A DNA stretch of 43,878 bases from positions 1 through 43,878 of the forward strand of contig JABUFC010000026.1 of assembly GCA_013314715.1 (NCBI GenBank). The letters are read 5' to 3'. Positions 36,402-43,878 of this stretch are shown here, piece by piece (the first letter of the stretch is position 1; each line of letters begins with the position of its first letter). Below the pieces are notes generated by a model. The model made no database searches. It had not been told where the DNA came from and saw only the letters and a list, made by a program, of their open reading frames with translations. Both the position numbers and the translations under genes were made by a program. The DNA is from Bacteroidales bacterium. GTDB lineage: Bacteria; Bacteroidota; Bacteroidia; Bacteroidales; GWA2-32-17.

Positions 36402-36431
36402 GTTGAGTTAAAGGAATTATTTATATTTTTG
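36402..36431 (+). promoter_or_regulatory. Probable promoter of the polysaccharide gene run
   Basis: GTTG (36402-36405), an 18-nt spacer and TATTTTTG (36424-36431). The ATG lies 18 bp after the box. The -33 box is one base off consensus and the spacer is short. Confidence 0.45.
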
Positions 36432-36448
36432 CCGTGAATTTTAAATGA

Positions 36449-37462
36449 ATGGAAAATAATTCAAATCACTTTTTTTCTGCTTTTTGGCTCTTAGAACTAT
36501 ATCGCTCAAATAAGAGAATATTACACATAGTTTTAATGAGTGCTATTGTGATATTTTCTATTCTCGCTATTATTTTACCTTCAGAATACAGAGCTACCGT
36601 TATATTATTTCCGGCAAGCAATGAGTCCGCTAGTCATACATTATTATCTGTAAATGAAAGTTCAAAAGGTTTAAGTCGATTTGGCGAAACCGAAGAAGTG
36701 GAATATTTTTTACAAGTTCTATATAGCGATCAAATAAAAGATTATATTACTAAAAAATTCAATCTATACGAACATTATGGTATTGATACTACTTCTCGCT
36801 ATCCGAAAACCAAATTAACCGACAAGTGGGAAAACAATATTTCATATCGTAAAACTGAATTTCTTTCAATTGAAATTGAAGTTTTTGATAAAGACCCCGA
36901 AACAGCCGCAAAGATTGCTAATACAATAGCAGATTATTCAGATACATTATATAACAAGATAAAACACGAGCGAGCCATAAAAGCATTTGAAATTGTTAAA
37001 AAAGAATATTTTGATGCATTAAATGAAATTCAAAAAATGCAAGATTCTTTACAAAAACTTAGGGAGTTGGGGGTAGTTAATTACGAGGCACAAAGTGAGG
37101 TTTATAGTGATGCCTATGCACAAGCCTTAGCCAAAGGCAATAAAGAGGGGGCGAAGGCTATCGAAGAAAAATTTAAGATTCTTGCTCAATACGGCGGAAC
37201 GTATCAAATGTTCGATGAGATATTAATAAACGAATCAAAACGTATCAGTGAACTAAAACAAAAATACCTCGAAGCCAAAGTCGATGCTGAGCAATATATA
37301 CCCTATAAGTTTATCGTTAGTAGAGCCGAAGTACCCGAAAAAGCTTATTACCCAATACGCTGGCTTATTGTTCTGGGAGGAGTTTTATCTACTTTAATTT
37401 TAACAGTTTTTTTGTTGGCTTTTTTAAGTCAAAAAAAAAAATCTATCAATCAAATGGACTAA
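36449..37462 (+). CDS. Wzz/GumC-type chain-length determinant protein (first)
   Basis: 337 residues. A membrane helix at about 28-47 (IVLMSAIVIFSILAIILP) is followed by EYRATVILFP, the Wzz N-terminal motif. The periplasmic middle is helical with a long coiled coil (around 170-285), and a second membrane helix at 308-328 is preceded by PEKAYYPIRWLIVLGG, the usual P-rich motif. There is no kinase domain. Such proteins set glycan chain length at the inner membrane. A second Wzz-like gene follows with little or no gap. Confidence 0.83.
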   Translation: MENNSNHFFSAFWLLELYRSNKRILHIVLMSAIVIFSILAIILPSEYRATVILFPASNESASHTLLSVNESSKGLSRFGETEEVEYFLQVLYSDQIKDYITKKFNLYEHYGIDTTSRYPKTKLTDKWENNISYRKTEFLSIEIEVFDKDPETAAKIANTIADYSDTLYNKIKHERAIKAFEIVKKEYFDALNEIQKMQDSLQKLRELGVVNYEAQSEVYSDAYAQALAKGNKEGAKAIEEKFKILAQYGGTYQMFDEILINESKRISELKQKYLEAKVDAEQYIPYKFIVSRAEVPEKAYYPIRWLIVLGGVLSTLILTVFLLAFLSQKKKSINQMD

Positions 37463-37523
37463 TGTGTTATGGCAAAAAATAAAAATACAAATCAATACAT
37501 ACGAACTTTTTAATTACGACGGT

Positions 37524-38465
37524 ATGGAAAAATTATTTAATAACAAATCGCTTTTTCAACTAATTTCTAAGTGGAAATTACATCTAATTATTATTAGTAT
37601 GGTGTCAATAGCTATAGGTGTTTTTATCTCTTCACCCATTGTTATTACACCTAAATATAAATCAACGGCAATTGTTTATCCGACTAATATTTCAGAATAT
37701 TCTAAAGAGTCGACAACCGAGCAAATGTACCAAATTTTTATGTCAACGGATATAAAATTTAAAATGTTAGATGCATTTCAATTAGACAAGCACTACAAAC
37801 TTAGCAAAAATGATCCTCTTTTTATTACTTATTTTTTAGATGAATTTAATAACAACGTTAGCATTTCTAAAACCGAATTCGAATCGGTACAAATTACCAT
37901 TTACGATAAAGATCCTAAGGTAGCTTCTGATATGGTAGATAGCATGATCGCTTTTTATAATGATAAAGTTGCCGAATTGCATAAACGTAAACAAAAAGAA
38001 ATGATCGAAATTATGTCTAAAGCAATGAACGATAAGAAGAAAGAAATAGATTCGGTCGAAAACAAATTAATAGAAATACGAACTAAATACGGAATATTAA
38101 ATGTAACTACCCAAAGCATCGAAGCAACAAAAGGTATGATACAAGGAAATAAACAAGCAACTGAATTATATAAAAATTTAGAACAATATGCCGGAACTTA
38201 TAAAGAACTAGATTCACTATCGTGGCATTTCCGCAAGGAATATATTAATTACAAATGGCAATACGAAAACGCATTACGCGAATATAACAAAAACATTACT
38301 TATGCGCAAGTAGTGCAATATCCTTTCCCAGCCGATAAAAAATCTTATCCTGTTAGATGGGCTATTGTTGCTCTTACATTAGTGGGTGGACTTATTATTT
38401 CTTTAATAGCCATTGCTTTAATAGAAAGTAAAAAACAAAAGACCAATACAGCCATTGAGCCTTAG
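37524..38465 (+). CDS. Wzz-type chain-length determinant protein (second)
   Basis: About 313 residues from MEKLFNNKSLFQLISKWK at 37524; a GTG at 37464 would add 20 residues without family character. A membrane helix (about 19-38) leads to PKYKSTAIVYPTN. A coiled-coil middle follows, and the C-terminal helix comes after PADKKSYPVRWAIVALTLVGG. It resembles its upstream neighbour in length and layout, so the pair probably arose by duplication. They may form a mixed oligomer. Confidence 0.8.
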   Translation: MEKLFNNKSLFQLISKWKLHLIIISMVSIAIGVFISSPIVITPKYKSTAIVYPTNISEYSKESTTEQMYQIFMSTDIKFKMLDAFQLDKHYKLSKNDPLFITYFLDEFNNNVSISKTEFESVQITIYDKDPKVASDMVDSMIAFYNDKVAELHKRKQKEMIEIMSKAMNDKKKEIDSVENKLIEIRTKYGILNVTTQSIEATKGMIQGNKQATELYKNLEQYAGTYKELDSLSWHFRKEYINYKWQYENALREYNKNITYAQVVQYPFPADKKSYPVRWAIVALTLVGGLIISLIAIALIESKKQKTNTAIEP

Positions 38466-39915
38466 TAAGCGAGATATTATTGGTGTTTATGTTGCTGTCT
38501 TAATGTTTTTGGCATTAAGTACCTATTTTGTTGCAAAAAACCAATTTGTTTTTTTATTAGCACCATTTGCTCTAGTTTTTTTGTTTGTCGCTATTTTTGC
38601 ATTAGACAAATTGCTCCTATTTATTGTTTTTTCTACACCGATATCGTTACAATTGAGTGAATTTGTTTCGGGTCTTCCTATCAACATGTTTTTACCTACC
38701 GAACCACTTTTATTCGGAATATTATTATTATTTATACTTAAAATTATTGTTGGACGCGATATAGATATTTCTATACTTAAACATCCTATATCGATCATTA
38801 TTTATATACAACTTGCTTGGATGTTATTAACAGCATTTACAAGCACCATGTTTTTTGTATCTATTAAGTATTTTTTAGCTCGTTTATGGTTTGTGGTTGG
38901 ATTCTATATTTTAGCTGCTCATTTATTTAAAAATCAAAAAAATATTGGTAGGTATATTTGGCTTTATGTTTCTACCTTAATTATTGTAATTGGTTATGCT
39001 CTTTATCGTCAGTATCAGCATGGACTTTTCGATCAGCAATTTGCAAACAGTGCTCCCAATCCGCTATATAACGATCATACTGCTTATGCTGCCGCTTTGG
39101 CTATGATTTTGCCTTTTATGGTTGGACTACTTTTTTTAAAGCAATATTCTTATTGGCAAAAAATAGTAGCCTTTATTGTTTTATTTATAGTTATTGTTGG
39201 CTTAGTTTTTTCATACACTCGCGCAGCATGGTTGAGTTTGGTGGTGGCCTTTATTGCTTTTATTATACTGCTGTTTAAGATAAAATTCAGAACCATTGTC
39301 ATTCTTTTGGTATCATTTGGTTTAATTTTATCGCTTATATGGACGCAACTAATTATGAAACTCGAACGCAACAAGCAAGATGCTTCGAGTAACTTTACTG
39401 AGCAGATACAGTCTGTTACCAATATTTCTACAGATGCAAGCAACCTCGAACGCCTAAACCGTTGGAGTTGTGCATACCGTATGTTTCTCGATAAACCTAT
39501 ATTAGGATGGGGTCCTGGTACTTATATGTTTAAATATGCACCTTATCAATTATCATATCAACGTACTATTATCAGCACGAATTTTGGTGAAGTAGGTAAT
39601 GCACACAGCGAGTACCTTGGACCATTAGCAGAACAGGGAATACTTGGACTTGTTTTAATGTTGATACTTGTGTTTACAACACTTTATTATGCTGTTAATC
39701 TTTATCGAAAATCCACCGAGCGTAATGTTAAGATTATTATATTGTCGGCAACTATTGGTCTTATAACTTATTATGTACACGGATTGTTGAATAATTTTCT
39801 CGATACCGATAAACTTTCGGCTTTGTTCTGGGCTTATACAGCCATTATTGTAGTTTTTGACATTCAATACAGAAATCAAACTCAATTAAAAGATTTGACA
39901 AATTCTCAAAAATAG
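38455..39915 (+). CDS. O-antigen ligase/Wzy-type polysaccharide polymerase
   Basis: 486 residues with about 11 or 12 membrane segments. The large periplasmic loop has NFTEQIQSVTN..., and GWGPGTYMF then GNAHSEYLGPLAEQGILGLV, the Wzy_C/WaaL family motif with its conserved His. It should join glycan units or ligate them to a lipid at the periplasmic face. The start is TTG (38455) with an 11-bp overlap of the second Wzz gene; no ATG lies near. No transferases flank it, so the rest of the pathway is elsewhere. Confidence 0.85.
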   Translation: MSLSKRDIIGVYVAVLMFLALSTYFVAKNQFVFLLAPFALVFLFVAIFALDKLLLFIVFSTPISLQLSEFVSGLPINMFLPTEPLLFGILLLFILKIIVGRDIDISILKHPISIIIYIQLAWMLLTAFTSTMFFVSIKYFLARLWFVVGFYILAAHLFKNQKNIGRYIWLYVSTLIIVIGYALYRQYQHGLFDQQFANSAPNPLYNDHTAYAAALAMILPFMVGLLFLKQYSYWQKIVAFIVLFIVIVGLVFSYTRAAWLSLVVAFIAFIILLFKIKFRTIVILLVSFGLILSLIWTQLIMKLERNKQDASSNFTEQIQSVTNISTDASNLERLNRWSCAYRMFLDKPILGWGPGTYMFKYAPYQLSYQRTIISTNFGEVGNAHSEYLGPLAEQGILGLVLMLILVFTTLYYAVNLYRKSTERNVKIIILSATIGLITYYVHGLLNNFLDTDKLSALFWAYTAIIVVFDIQYRNQTQLKDLTNSQK

Positions 39916-39926
39916 GTTAACTTTAC

Positions 39927-40880
39927 ATGTTGAAACCTATTTCTACTATTATGCGAACAAAAACATTATTTTTAATTATTGGTATTTCTTTTCTAGTATT
40001 ACCAATATTTTCACAAACATCTTACGAACAATTAAAAAATAAAATTGATACTATAAAAATTGATTCTACAACATTCGGAGAAGTTTATGGAACACAACTC
40101 GACGAAATTTTTATGGATATGAAGCAAATTAACAATGCTCTTACTCTAAAAAGCGACTCCCTTACCAAAGTAATTGCTAATATGCAAGATACCACATTGA
40201 AAAACGATTCAAAAAATAAACTATATTTTTATGCAGCTCTGGTACTAGCATTTTTAACTGTTTTATTTGCTTTGCTATGGTTCATATTTATGATGAAAGC
40301 CAATAAAAGAAAAAAAATATATCAAGAAACAAGCCTCGAAATAGGTAAATGCAAAGCAGAAATAGAAAAACTAAATGCTTATCTAGCTTCTGAAAAAGAA
40401 CAACATCAATATGCCTTAGAAATGCTTGAAAATGAGAAAAATAAAGTAATTTCCGAATATAAACAGCTTATACAAAAATTAGAACAAACACAACAAACAT
40501 TGCAACAAAAAGAAAATGAATTGACACAAGTAAAAACTACCTTTGAACAAACTATCGAACAATATAAGCAAGAAAAACAACATTTACAAAGCGAACTTTC
40601 GCAACAAGTAACTAAAAACGAGGAAACCGCATTAATTATAAACGAATTAAAAGAAAATGAGCGTGTCAAAAACGAACAAATCAACAACCTCGAAAGTGAA
40701 ATCAAAAATTTAATACAGACAAAGGATAACCTGTTAGTTCAAATAGATGAACTCAAAAAAAATAGTGAAGATTTACAACAACAAATTATTGAAGCAAATT
40801 TAACCAAAGAAAAAGTGAACGAAGAATTGAAAAAGTTTGTTGAAGAGTTACAAACCATGCTGCCATTACCCAAACGATAA
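39927..40880 (+). CDS. Membrane-anchored coiled-coil protein of unknown function
   Basis: 317 residues. A signal peptide (ending LPIFSQ, perhaps from the ATG at 39951) and a short segment (30-95) precede a membrane helix (FYAALVLAFLTVLFALLWFIFMM, about 100-122). Residues 130-305 are an almost unbroken coiled coil rich in Gln, Lys and Glu. The signal peptide plus later helix put the N-part in the periplasm and the coiled coil in the cytoplasm. It follows the Wzy-type gene by 11 bp, so it may belong to that run. I know no family. Confidence 0.65.
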   Translation: MLKPISTIMRTKTLFLIIGISFLVLPIFSQTSYEQLKNKIDTIKIDSTTFGEVYGTQLDEIFMDMKQINNALTLKSDSLTKVIANMQDTTLKNDSKNKLYFYAALVLAFLTVLFALLWFIFMMKANKRKKIYQETSLEIGKCKAEIEKLNAYLASEKEQHQYALEMLENEKNKVISEYKQLIQKLEQTQQTLQQKENELTQVKTTFEQTIEQYKQEKQHLQSELSQQVTKNEETALIINELKENERVKNEQINNLESEIKNLIQTKDNLLVQIDELKKNSEDLQQQIIEANLTKEKVNEELKKFVEELQTMLPLPKR

Positions 40881-40947
40881 GATGCATTATTTTATTTTAA
40901 AAAGCATAAATATTTTTTTTATCATAACTATATAATTATTTTTACAT

Positions 40948-40955
40948 TATTTTTG
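40948..40955 (+). promoter_or_regulatory. Probable gap -7 promoter box
   Basis: TATTTTTG matches TAnnTTTG and is followed by GACAAAA, as at 4359-4366. It supports ATG 40971 as the gap start, since the in-frame TTG at 40953 lies inside the box. Confidence 0.45.
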
Positions 40956-40970
40956 ACAAAAAATTTGTAT

Positions 40971-41975
40971 ATGGAAAAGATAAAAGTTGCAATTAACGGG
41001 TTTGGAAGAATTGGACGTAATGTATTTAAAATTGCGTTAGAAAAACCAAATATTGAAATTATTGGTATCAACGATTTAACCGATACCAAAACTTTAGCTT
41101 ATCTATTAAAATACGATTCTACACAAGGAAAGTATAACGAAACGGTATCTTACGACGATACACATATTATAGTAAACGGCAAAAAAATTAAAGTTACGGC
41201 AGAAAAAAGTCCAGCTCAAATACCATGGGTGACTAAACCCGATGTAGTAATTGAGTCAACCGGTAAGTTTGTGTCACGCGAGAGCGAAAAAGGTGGTTAT
41301 GGCGACCATTTAAAAAATGGAGCGAAAAAGGTTTTACTTACTGTTCCTGCTAAAGACGAAATTGATCGAATGATTGTACTTGGTGTAAACGACCATGAAT
41401 TGAAACCTACCGATTTGTGTGTTTCTAATGCTTCGTGTACCACCAATTGCCTTGCTCCTATTGTTAAAATATTAAACGACCATTGGGGCGTTGAAAATGG
41501 TTTTATGACCACCGTCCATGCTTATACCAACGACCAAATGATTTTGGATGCTCCTCATAAAGATCTACGTAGAGCTCGTGCCGCTGCTGTTTCGCAAGTG
41601 CCTACTACTACCGGTGCCGCAAAATCGGTTGGAAAGGTTATACCAGAATTAAAAGGTAAGTTAGACGGTATTTCTATTCGTGTTCCTACCCCAACAGGGT
41701 CTATTGTTGATTTTGTTGCAAACTTAAAAAAAGAAGCAACTAAAGAAGAAATAAATACAGCCATTAAAAAAGCATCAGAAACTACCATGAAAGGTATAAT
41801 AGAATATTGTGAAGACCCTATCGTTTCTGTTGATATTATTCATAACTCTCATTCGAGTATTTTCGATGCATTAAGCACCATGGTCATTGGAAAAACTGTT
41901 AAAGTGCTTTCTTGGTACGATAACGAATGGGGTTATTCTAACCGTGTTGTTGACCTTATTGGTAAATTATTTTAA
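40971..41975 (+). CDS. gap: Glyceraldehyde-3-phosphate dehydrogenase
   Basis: 334 residues from MEKIKVAINGFGRIGRNVF. It oxidises GAP to 1,3-bisphosphoglycerate with NAD in glycolysis. INGFGRIGR is the NAD fold, and NASCTTNCLAP holds the catalytic Cys. TTVHAYTNDQ supplies the catalytic His, and PTTTGAAKSVGKVIPELKGK and SWYDNEWGYSNR complete the site. It is a single gene with a hairpin 28 bp after the stop. Confidence 0.97.
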   Translation: MEKIKVAINGFGRIGRNVFKIALEKPNIEIIGINDLTDTKTLAYLLKYDSTQGKYNETVSYDDTHIIVNGKKIKVTAEKSPAQIPWVTKPDVVIESTGKFVSRESEKGGYGDHLKNGAKKVLLTVPAKDEIDRMIVLGVNDHELKPTDLCVSNASCTTNCLAPIVKILNDHWGVENGFMTTVHAYTNDQMILDAPHKDLRRARAAAVSQVPTTTGAAKSVGKVIPELKGKLDGISIRVPTPTGSIVDFVANLKKEATKEEINTAIKKASETTMKGIIEYCEDPIVSVDIIHNSHSSIFDALSTMVIGKTVKVLSWYDNEWGYSNRVVDLIGKLF

Positions 41976-42002
41976 AAAAAATAAAAAAATATCAATAATA
42001 AA

Positions 42003-42024
42003 AGCTCGGCAATATTGTCGAGCT
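42003..42024 (+). terminator. Hairpin after gap, probable terminator
   Basis: AGCTCGGCAA and TTGTCGAGCT form a 10-bp stem (one G-T pair) around TA. The following T-rich stretch (TATATTTTAA) is weak, so termination may be partial. Confidence 0.5.
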
Positions 42025-42082
42025 TATATTTTAATATAGGTACTTTCTTGAATTTGAATATAAATAATAAAAAAACTCAGTA

Positions 42083-43057
42083 ATGAATGCGAACGATATT
42101 TTTAATATAAACAATTCACAAGCTTTTGAAAAAACTGCACTTAATGTTTTTAAATTGCAGTATGATTTATTACCCTTGTATCGTTCGTTTTGCGATAGTA
42201 TTCAACGTACTCCACAGAATGTTAGCGAAATAAATCAAATTCCCTTTTTACCCATTCAATTTTTCAGAACTCACGAAATAAATATCAACCCATCATACGA
42301 TATACTTTTTGAGAGTAGCGGTACAACACAACCCAATACCTCACGCCATTATGTTGCCGATAAACAGCTTTATAAAACAAGCTTTAAAAAAACGTTTGAA
42401 TTGTTTTACGGACCTTCGGAAGATTTTGTTTGGTTGGCACTTATGCCATCTGTTTCCGAGCGTAAGCACTCATCGTTGGTATATATGACCGATTATTTTA
42501 TCCGACATTCAAAACATTCTGAAAGTGGTTTTTATTTGAATAGACTCAACAAATTGTATCAAACCATTTTAACCTGTATTGAACAAAAAAAGAAAATCAT
42601 TTTGTTGGGTTTGTCGTATGCTTTGCTTGATTTTGCCGAAAACTATTCGTTGCCGACATATGAAAATCTAATAGTGATGGAAACCGGTGGTATGAAGGGT
42701 AAACGTCCCGAAATGGTTCGTCAGGAATTGCATACTTTTTTAATAAAAGCACTTAATGTTACTAACATTCATAGTGAGTATGGAATGACTGAATTACTTT
42801 CGCAAGCTTACTCTAAAAGGGAAGGTCTTTTTAGAACTCCACCTTGGATGAAAGTACTAATTCGTGATGTTTACAACCCTTTAAATATAGGTTTAGTAGA
42901 ACGAAATGGCGGTATAAATATTATCGATTTAGCTAATATTTATTCTTGTGCATTTATCGAAACCGAAGATATGGGCATGGTACATACTGACGGTAGTTTC
43001 GAAGTGATTGGTAGAATGGAAAATACTATCAATAGAGGATGTAATATGTTAATATAA
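42083..43057 (+). CDS. LuxE-like acyl-activating enzyme (ANL superfamily)
   Basis: 324 residues. FLPIQFFRTHEI and FESSGTTQPNTSRHYV carry the nucleotide-binding SSGTT motif of the LuxE/acyl-CoA-synthetase superfamily. ETGGMKGKRPEMVRQEL, SEYGMTELLSQAYS and TEDMGMVHTDGSFEVIGRMENTINRGCNML are the later adenylate-forming motifs. Members activate a fatty or other acid as acyl-AMP. The real substrate and acceptor are unknown. No luxCD genes are nearby. A sirtuin gene follows 7 bp downstream. Confidence 0.8.
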   Translation: MNANDIFNINNSQAFEKTALNVFKLQYDLLPLYRSFCDSIQRTPQNVSEINQIPFLPIQFFRTHEININPSYDILFESSGTTQPNTSRHYVADKQLYKTSFKKTFELFYGPSEDFVWLALMPSVSERKHSSLVYMTDYFIRHSKHSESGFYLNRLNKLYQTILTCIEQKKKIILLGLSYALLDFAENYSLPTYENLIVMETGGMKGKRPEMVRQELHTFLIKALNVTNIHSEYGMTELLSQAYSKREGLFRTPPWMKVLIRDVYNPLNIGLVERNGGINIIDLANIYSCAFIETEDMGMVHTDGSFEVIGRMENTINRGCNMLI

Positions 43058-43064
43058 AATATCT

Positions 43065-43745
43065 ATGCAAAAATTAGTAGTTCTTACCGGTGCAGGCATC
43101 AGTGCCGAAAGTGGCATTAGCACTTTTCGCGATAGTGGTGGCTTGTGGGAGCAATATCGTATAGAAGATGTAGCTACGCCAGAAGCATGGAAAAAAGATA
43201 AAGCATTGGTTTTGGAGTTCTACAATCAGCGTAGAAAGCAATTATTGCAGTGCAAACCCAATAATGCACATAAACGATTAGTCGATTTAGAACAATATTT
43301 CGACGTTTACATCATTACCCAAAATGTGGACGATTTGCACGAACGTGCAGGTAGCAAACAAGTATTACATTTACACGGTGAATTACGAAAAGCTCAGAGT
43401 AGTTTAGATCCGAGCTTAGTTTATCCAATCGAAGGTTGGGAGTTGAAATTAGGCGATAAATGCGAAAAGGGGAGTCAACTTCGACCATTTATAGTTTGGT
43501 TTGGCGAACCTGTTCCTATGATGGATAAGGCAATCGAATTGACTGAAAAAGCTGATATTTTTGTTGTAATTGGCACCTCGTTGCAAGTTTATCCGGCAGC
43601 AAGTTTATTACAATATGTAAAGCCACACAGCCCTATTTTTATTATCGATCCTAACGATGTTTATTCATGGCGAAAAGCAACCCATATTAAAGAGAAAGCG
43701 AGTGTGGGGGGAGAAAAGTTAATCTCATTACTAAAAGAAATTTAA
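43065..43745 (+). CDS. Sirtuin NAD-dependent protein deacylase
   Basis: 226 residues. GAGISAESGISTFRDSGGLW is the NAD-binding signature, and TQNVDDLHERAG and HLHGEL carry the catalytic His. VIGTSLQVYPA and IIDPND finish the fold. FYNQRRKQL has the Tyr-x-x-Arg pair of CobB/SIRT5-type enzymes, which favours succinyl or malonyl lysine. The four zinc cysteines are absent: the zinc-module region has only one Cys (GDKCEKG). That is seen in a Bacteroidota subgroup. It is likely cotranscribed with the LuxE-like gene. The element flank begins 5 bp after its stop. Confidence 0.9.
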   Translation: MQKLVVLTGAGISAESGISTFRDSGGLWEQYRIEDVATPEAWKKDKALVLEFYNQRRKQLLQCKPNNAHKRLVDLEQYFDVYIITQNVDDLHERAGSKQVLHLHGELRKAQSSLDPSLVYPIEGWELKLGDKCEKGSQLRPFIVWFGEPVPMMDKAIELTEKADIFVVIGTSLQVYPAASLLQYVKPHSPIFIIDPNDVYSWRKATHIKEKASVGGEKLISLLKEI

Positions 43746-43750
43746 ATTAT

Positions 43751-43851
43751 TCCCGACTTCGCCACTTTTTAGGCTTAAGTAATTGATATACAAATACATA
43801 AAAAATCATGTAGGCACTACACGATTTTACAAGTAATTATATATCAATACA
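43751..43851 (-). repeat. 3' flank of the right-edge copy of the repeated gene
   Basis: Read on the minus strand it is the same flank as 171-219, but with an extra unit. It contains a hairpin with 12-nt arms (43802-43813 and 43817-43828, one A-C mismatch, loop GCA). The hairpin lies between two related 20-bp blocks, AAGTAATTGATATACAAATA (43777-43796) and AAGTAATTATATATCAATAC (43831-43850). Confidence 0.6.
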
Positions 43852-43878
43852 TTATTGAATCATAAATGGAATATTTGA
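43852..43878 (-). CDS. Extreme C-terminus of the repeated gene, second copy
   Basis: The minus strand reads SNIPFMIQ and TAA (stop at 43854-43852), against SNMPFMIE at the left edge. The rest lies outside the window. Identity of the following flank makes chance similarity unlikely. Confidence 0.5.
   Translation of the reverse strand, partial: SNIPFMIQ

Noticed and set aside
43866-43878. A new plus-strand gene starting at an ATG near the right edge
   Set aside because: The minus strand here encodes the C-terminus of the repeated gene, and the plus-strand frame ends at once in TGA.

Overview
The window is AT-rich bacterial DNA (about one third G+C by eye) from a member of the Bacteroidota, probably an anaerobe. 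The supporting signs are: promoters of the Bacteroidota type (TTTG, about 20 nt, TAnnTTTG), best seen before two tRNA-Gln genes and before a lipoprotein pair; a secreted protein with PKD domains and a type IX secretion C-terminal signal; a PorE-like OmpA protein; a DUF2851 gene; many short lipoproteins; and weak Shine-Dalgarno sequences. A HydE maturase and a B12-dependent ribonucleotide reductase (NrdJ) fit an anaerobic life.

Layout. 1-890 is a mobile-element scar. It holds the 3' end of a repeated gene, a hairpin repeat family, a 54-56 bp tandem array and the relic of an IS5-type element. 891-4154 (-) carries rpsA, a STAS-domain protein and rnz. 4389-5510 (+) is a GT4 glycosyltransferase that converges on mutS plus an HMA-AraC regulator (5490-8669, -). 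8691-9307 is non-coding and repeat-bearing. 9308-10342 (-) encodes two lipoproteins, divergent from an Xre-type regulator (10459-10974, +). 11316-13385 (+) holds a frameshifted GT2 and a GT4 glycosyltransferase. 13389-19859 (-) holds an outer-membrane-type protein, a beta-propeller/J-domain pair, hydE and dnaK. A lipoprotein (19967-21028, -) is divergent from panB and an RluA-type pseudouridine synthase. nrdJ and two tRNA-Gln genes follow, then the PKD/T9SS protein (-), a lipocalin-like lipoprotein and the PorE-like protein (+). 30167-36311 (+) is a compact housekeeping run: purM, prfA, pyrF, DUF2851, a K+ channel and rsmA. 36449-39915 (+) has two Wzz-like chain-length proteins and a Wzy/ligase-like polymerase. 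A coiled-coil membrane protein, gap, a LuxE-like acyl-activating enzyme and a sirtuin close the window.

The last 27 bases encode, on the minus strand, the same C-terminal peptide (one conservative and one other change) as the gene that ends at position 170, followed by the same 3' flank. The window is therefore bounded by two inverted copies of one repeated element, probably an insertion sequence, which suggests a contig broken at repeats.

I see no CRISPR array, phage, restriction system or recognised defence system. The best candidates for something undescribed are the cytosolic J-domain/beta-propeller gene pair, the Xre regulator with GTGCA dyads lying over both promoter boxes of a lipoprotein operon, and the covarying hairpin repeat family.
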